Assembly: GCA_033819885.1 (NCBI GenBank)
Contig: JAQYUZ010000070.1
Span: 1 to 48,944 of the forward strand
Source of the DNA: Microbotryomycetes sp. JL201
Lineage: Eukaryota; Basidiomycota; Microbotryomycetes
Length of the DNA stretch: 48,944 bases
Direction: 5' to 3'
Part shown: positions 45,801-48,944 of the stretch, one piece after another
Position numbering within the stretch: the first letter of the stretch is position 1
Layout of the letters: each line of letters begins with the position of its first letter
Position numbers and translations under genes: made by a program
The notes under the pieces: model-generated
Seen by the model: the letters and a program-made list of their open reading frames with translations, nothing else
The model's database searches: none
Told to the model about the DNA's origin: nothing

Positions 45801-46902
45801 AACCGACGCGCGTGCTCACACGTATCGGTCAGGTTATGAGCCCAGCGCAGGGACACGACGGCGACACTGCCAATTCAGGCAGCTCACCGGAGGCGAGCCA
45901 TGAGCTCACCAGCATGAGTACGGCGACAGAAGCGACGCGCCCTTCCACGGCGCTGTCACGGTTCTAAACCCTGATAGGGGCTGACCTCTGAGAGAAGTCC
46001 GAGAAGACCGGTCACGTGCGAGGACGTCGTCACGTGATTCCTGACCTGTTCCCTTTGGGAGGAAATGGCGTCTCTGACCTAGTAAGTTCTTGCAACTTGA
46101 AGATTCACCAAAGTAGATGAAGATGGTGTAGACAAGACTTAGAATATCAGATCTGAAGAAGAAGAAGAAGAGAGCAAGAGAGCTTGGACAACTACTGAAT
46201 TTATAGGTCTACTGGCAAGGTGGGGCAACGGTCAACATGGACGATGTACCTTGATACCTATGTGGCTGTAGTCTAATCCTCTGCAACTAGTCTAATCGCC
46301 GTTGAAGACGTTGTAAACTTGGCCAAACATGCTCCAATCCGCAGTGTCCGTGCCTGATCGGCACTGAAGGCGAGGGGAACTGGCATGTGGGGCGGTTGCT
46401 GACGGTCCGAACTTTGATCCAAAAGGGTTGATCTTCACCCAACTGTTCCAGATACGCGTGCCAGGACGTCCAAATGCAGCTCAATGAGGATATTTGGTTT
46501 GTTTACCGTGACACGCTCTCTCCTAAGGTTGTTGCTTTCCACAGCAATAACTCTGTCGATTGGATTGATGGACTCTGACGAGTTGACGCGTTGGATCATG
46601 CCGTTTGGATCGGCGCCGGTTGTTGCGTCGCCCTTTGGACTTGCGCGGTGCAGAGTGGGGAAGCAGCGTTGCTGTGGTGCACGTGAGTGAGATGGACGGA
46701 GTGATGACAGATGAAGGAATTGACAGTTGAATGTTCTTTCGATAGGACCAAAGATCTCGGAAGAAATTGGACAAGGATGGTGGCGCAAAGAAACGTAAGA
46801 AGAGCGCCAAAGAACAGAATGGTCCGGCTCCGCGCTAGCGGCCGAAATGTTACCCAGTAGTGAAGGTACCCTGATTGTATGTTTACCAAGGCTGGAATGA
46901 AA
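45801..46902. other. Unassigned region between two retrotransposon fossils
   Basis: About 1.1 kb separates the + strand relic from the - strand chromodomain element. It holds a 43-codon + frame (45837-45968, starting MSPAQGHDGDTANSG), a GAA trinucleotide run near 46155-46170, a 60-70-codon frame on each strand, and a Lys-rich + frame ending at TAG 46836-46838 (KKRKKSAKEQNGPAPR). None matches a family I know. The stretch may contain the terminal repeat and leader of one of the elements or a fragment of a host gene; I found no matching pair of terminal repeats in the window. Confidence 0.4.
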
Positions 46903-48944
46903 CTAATCTCGCTTCCTCTTGCAATTTGTGCGAGCGTTCAGAGTCTTCGGCAACAATTGAGAGTTGGGTTTGTCCAGGTAATCTGAATGGAACTCGTTGA
47001 CAAGCTCGGAAGCATTCTGAACTGCCTCTGCGGGTTCCCACGTTTGCTGTTCGGGGTCGCCTTTGTATCCGGCCCATTGTACAAGGTACTTGAGATGGCC
47101 GTAACGTATGCGAGAGTCAAGAATGGCTTCGACTTCGTATTCAAGATCGTTGTTGATTCCAATTGGCTTTGGCGGCGGTTGCGTTTGACCTTTGATGTTG
47201 TCGGGATGAACGGGCTTGATCAAGGATACGTGGAATACAGGATGGATTTTCCACGACGCCGGCAACTGAAGTTTGACTGCCAGTTTCGAAACGACTTCGG
47301 ATACGGTGAAAGGACCAAGATATTTCTCGGAAATTTTTCTCGTTGGTCGACTTGTTGAGATGTTGGAGCTGTCAAGCATGGCTTGATCTCCGACTTGATA
47401 AACTGGAGCGTCGGCACGGTGTCGATCGGCATCAACCTTGTATTTGGCGAGGGCTTTGGCAATTTTGGACTTTGCGTGTTCGTGCAGGTCCTGGATTTGA
47501 CTGACAGGTACTGCGAGTTGACGGTTTGAGACGCTTCCAAGGTTAATCTTGAGGGAAGGATGGAATCCTTTGTTCAAGAAGAAGGGCAACTGGCCGGTAG
47601 CAGAACGCGGCGCGTTGTTGTACGCGAATTCGGCCAGAGGAAGATAACTCAACCAATCGTCTTGCTGGTAATTGACGTACATCCGGAGGTAAGTCTCGAT
47701 GATTTGATTGACGCGTTCCGTTTGACCGTCGGTCTGCAGGTGGTAAGCCGTCGAGAGACTTTGCCTGACATTCATGGCTTGCGATAGGGCTTGCCAGAAC
47801 AAGGACGTGAATTTGTTACCGCGATCGGAGACGATGTCGGATGGTGCACCATGTTTGGAGAACATGTGCGCGATGAAGAGCTTGGCAAATTGCTTTGCGG
47901 TGATTTTTGTTGATGTCGGAATGAACAGGGCCATCTTGGTAAGGCAATCAACAACAACAAGGATGGAATCAAAACTCTCGGAAAGAGGCAACTGGTCGAT
48001 AAAGTCCATTGAAATGGAGGACCATGGGCGTTGCGGGACAGGAAGCGGTTGCAGGAGACCAAAAGGACGATGCCTCTGGGCTTTAGCCCTTTGACAAGGT
48101 AGGCAACCTTTGACGTAGTCGCTGACGTATTTGTACATACCAGGCCAAATGAAGTCCTGCTGTACGAGCAACAAAGTTTTTGTGCGGCCGAGATGTCCTG
48201 CTGTAGGATGGTCGTGTCAAGCACGCAAGATTTTCAATTTGATTTCGTCCGAGTCAGGAACGAGGATTCGCCCATGTTGTAACACCAATCCGTTGCGCAA
48301 TGAAAACTTTGCGTCGGGCGACATAGAATCTATCGACGACCAAATTTCTTTGACGGTGTCGTCACGTGACTGGGCTTGAAGCAGTTCGAGTAAAAGCTTG
48401 TCTGCTCAATACTCGGTACAAAGGTTGTTGATTTGAGATTGAGATACACGGATTGTGTCTGGATTGATCACTGATCTTTTTGCGGCGGAGCTGCTCTCTC
48501 CCTTCTTAGCGGAAAGCTTGTCGCGACGCGAAAGAGCGTCTGCCTGGCTGTTTGATTTGCCAGAGCAATACGAAAGCTCAAACTTGAATTCTTCGAGTGC
48601 CAATGCCCAACGACTCTGTCTGCGGCTGAGCTCTTTGGCGTTGACAAAATACGTAATGTTCTTGTGATCCGTGATGATTTGGAACGGTTCTGTTGTAGAC
48701 ATGAGCACATGACGGAATTGTTTGCACGCCCACACAATGGCGAGTAACTCTTTTTTGAAGACGTCGTAATTGAGTTCTGCCGGTGAAAGAATTCGAGAGA
48801 TGAAGCCGACCGGTCGGAGGAGCTCGTCGTCGCATTTCTGCAGTACAACAGCACCAATACCGAAATTGCTTGCATCCGTTTCGAGAGTTGTATGACGGTG
48901 TGGCATGAAATGAATGAGGATAGGATCAGATGTAAAACGCTTTT
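46903..48944 (-). mobile_element. Chromodomain Ty3/Gypsy element (chromovirus), pol C-terminal half, runs off the window
   Basis: Reading leftward from the right edge the parts are, in order: RNase H (TLETDASNFGIGAVVLQ, ELLAIVWACKQFRHVL, ITDHKNITYF, ADALSRRDKL), integrase zinc region (CLPCQRAKAQRH), integrase core with its D-D-E pattern (SMDFIDQLP, PSDIVSDRGNKF, QTERVNQIIETYLR), and a C-terminal chromodomain (YLVQWAGYKGDPEQQTWEP). RNase H before integrase and a chromodomain at the end define the chromovirus clade, whose chromodomain guides insertion into marked chromatin. The visible part is largely open, with only about one or two breaks, so it is younger than the neighbouring relic. The upstream half and one terminal repeat lie outside the window; the other terminal repeat was not identified. 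Confidence 0.88.

Noticed and set aside
1-48944. tRNA and rRNA genes
   Set aside because: I looked for B-box-like GGTTCGA stretches and for cloverleaf candidates; the hits (for example near 1723 and 35918) lie in coding exons or introns and lack the rest of the structure.

Overview
This is nuclear DNA of a compact, intron-rich fungus, most likely a basidiomycete. Genes carry 3 to 19 exons split by introns of about 45-90 nt, with GTRNGY-type donors (often GTCAGT or GTGAGT) and CAG/TAG acceptors. Intergenic spaces are as short as 95 bp. Full-length DDB1, tubulin cofactor D, a CAP10-type GT90 and a GT92 protein fit a basidiomycete. I cannot name the species. Exon coordinates below were worked out by hand from splice signals, reading phase and family knowledge; every multi-exon model closes in frame.

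Layout, left to right: 3' end of a tail-anchored VAP/Scs2-like protein (+, 1-657); an 18-exon gene for a secreted cysteine-rich modular protein (-, 913-5750); an SGNH/PC-esterase type II membrane protein (-, 6671-8539); membrane-anchored heme oxygenase (-, 8901-10168); DDB1 (+, 10613-14970); a Zn2Cys6 transcription factor (+, 15172-17438); a GT90 glycosyltransferase (+, 17615-19666); IWR1 (-, 19760-21338); a disordered protein ending in a CaaX box (+, 21483-23130); an acetyl-CoA transporter of the SLC33A1/AT-1 type (+, 23382-25882); tubulin cofactor D (+, 25978-30353); an acidic probable mitochondrial membrane protein (-, 30519-31392); a GT92 glycosyltransferase (+, 31660-34284); a second SGNH/PC-esterase paralog (-, 34557-36674); a GDP-mannose transporter (-, 37310-39128); and the U-box ligase UFD2 (+, 39404-43969). 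The right end (about 44.2-48.9 kb) is a graveyard of two Ty3/Gypsy-type fossils in opposite orientation, the second a chromodomain element running off the window.

Two themes stand out. First, six of the sixteen host genes are secretory-pathway glycan functions that fit one process: nucleotide-sugar import (GDP-mannose), sugar transfer (GT90, GT92), acetyl-CoA import, and two SGNH proteins of the clan that O-acetylates polysaccharides. They lie within 33 kb, interspersed with housekeeping genes, and suggest a loose neighbourhood for an O-acetylated mannose-containing wall or capsule-like glycan. Second, the cysteine-rich gene is an exon-repeat array: nine consecutive internal exons of exactly 147 nt and six of 291-294 nt, all bounded by phase-1 introns, so any combination of internal exons can be skipped or duplicated without losing frame. 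No tRNA, rRNA or CRISPR feature was seen.
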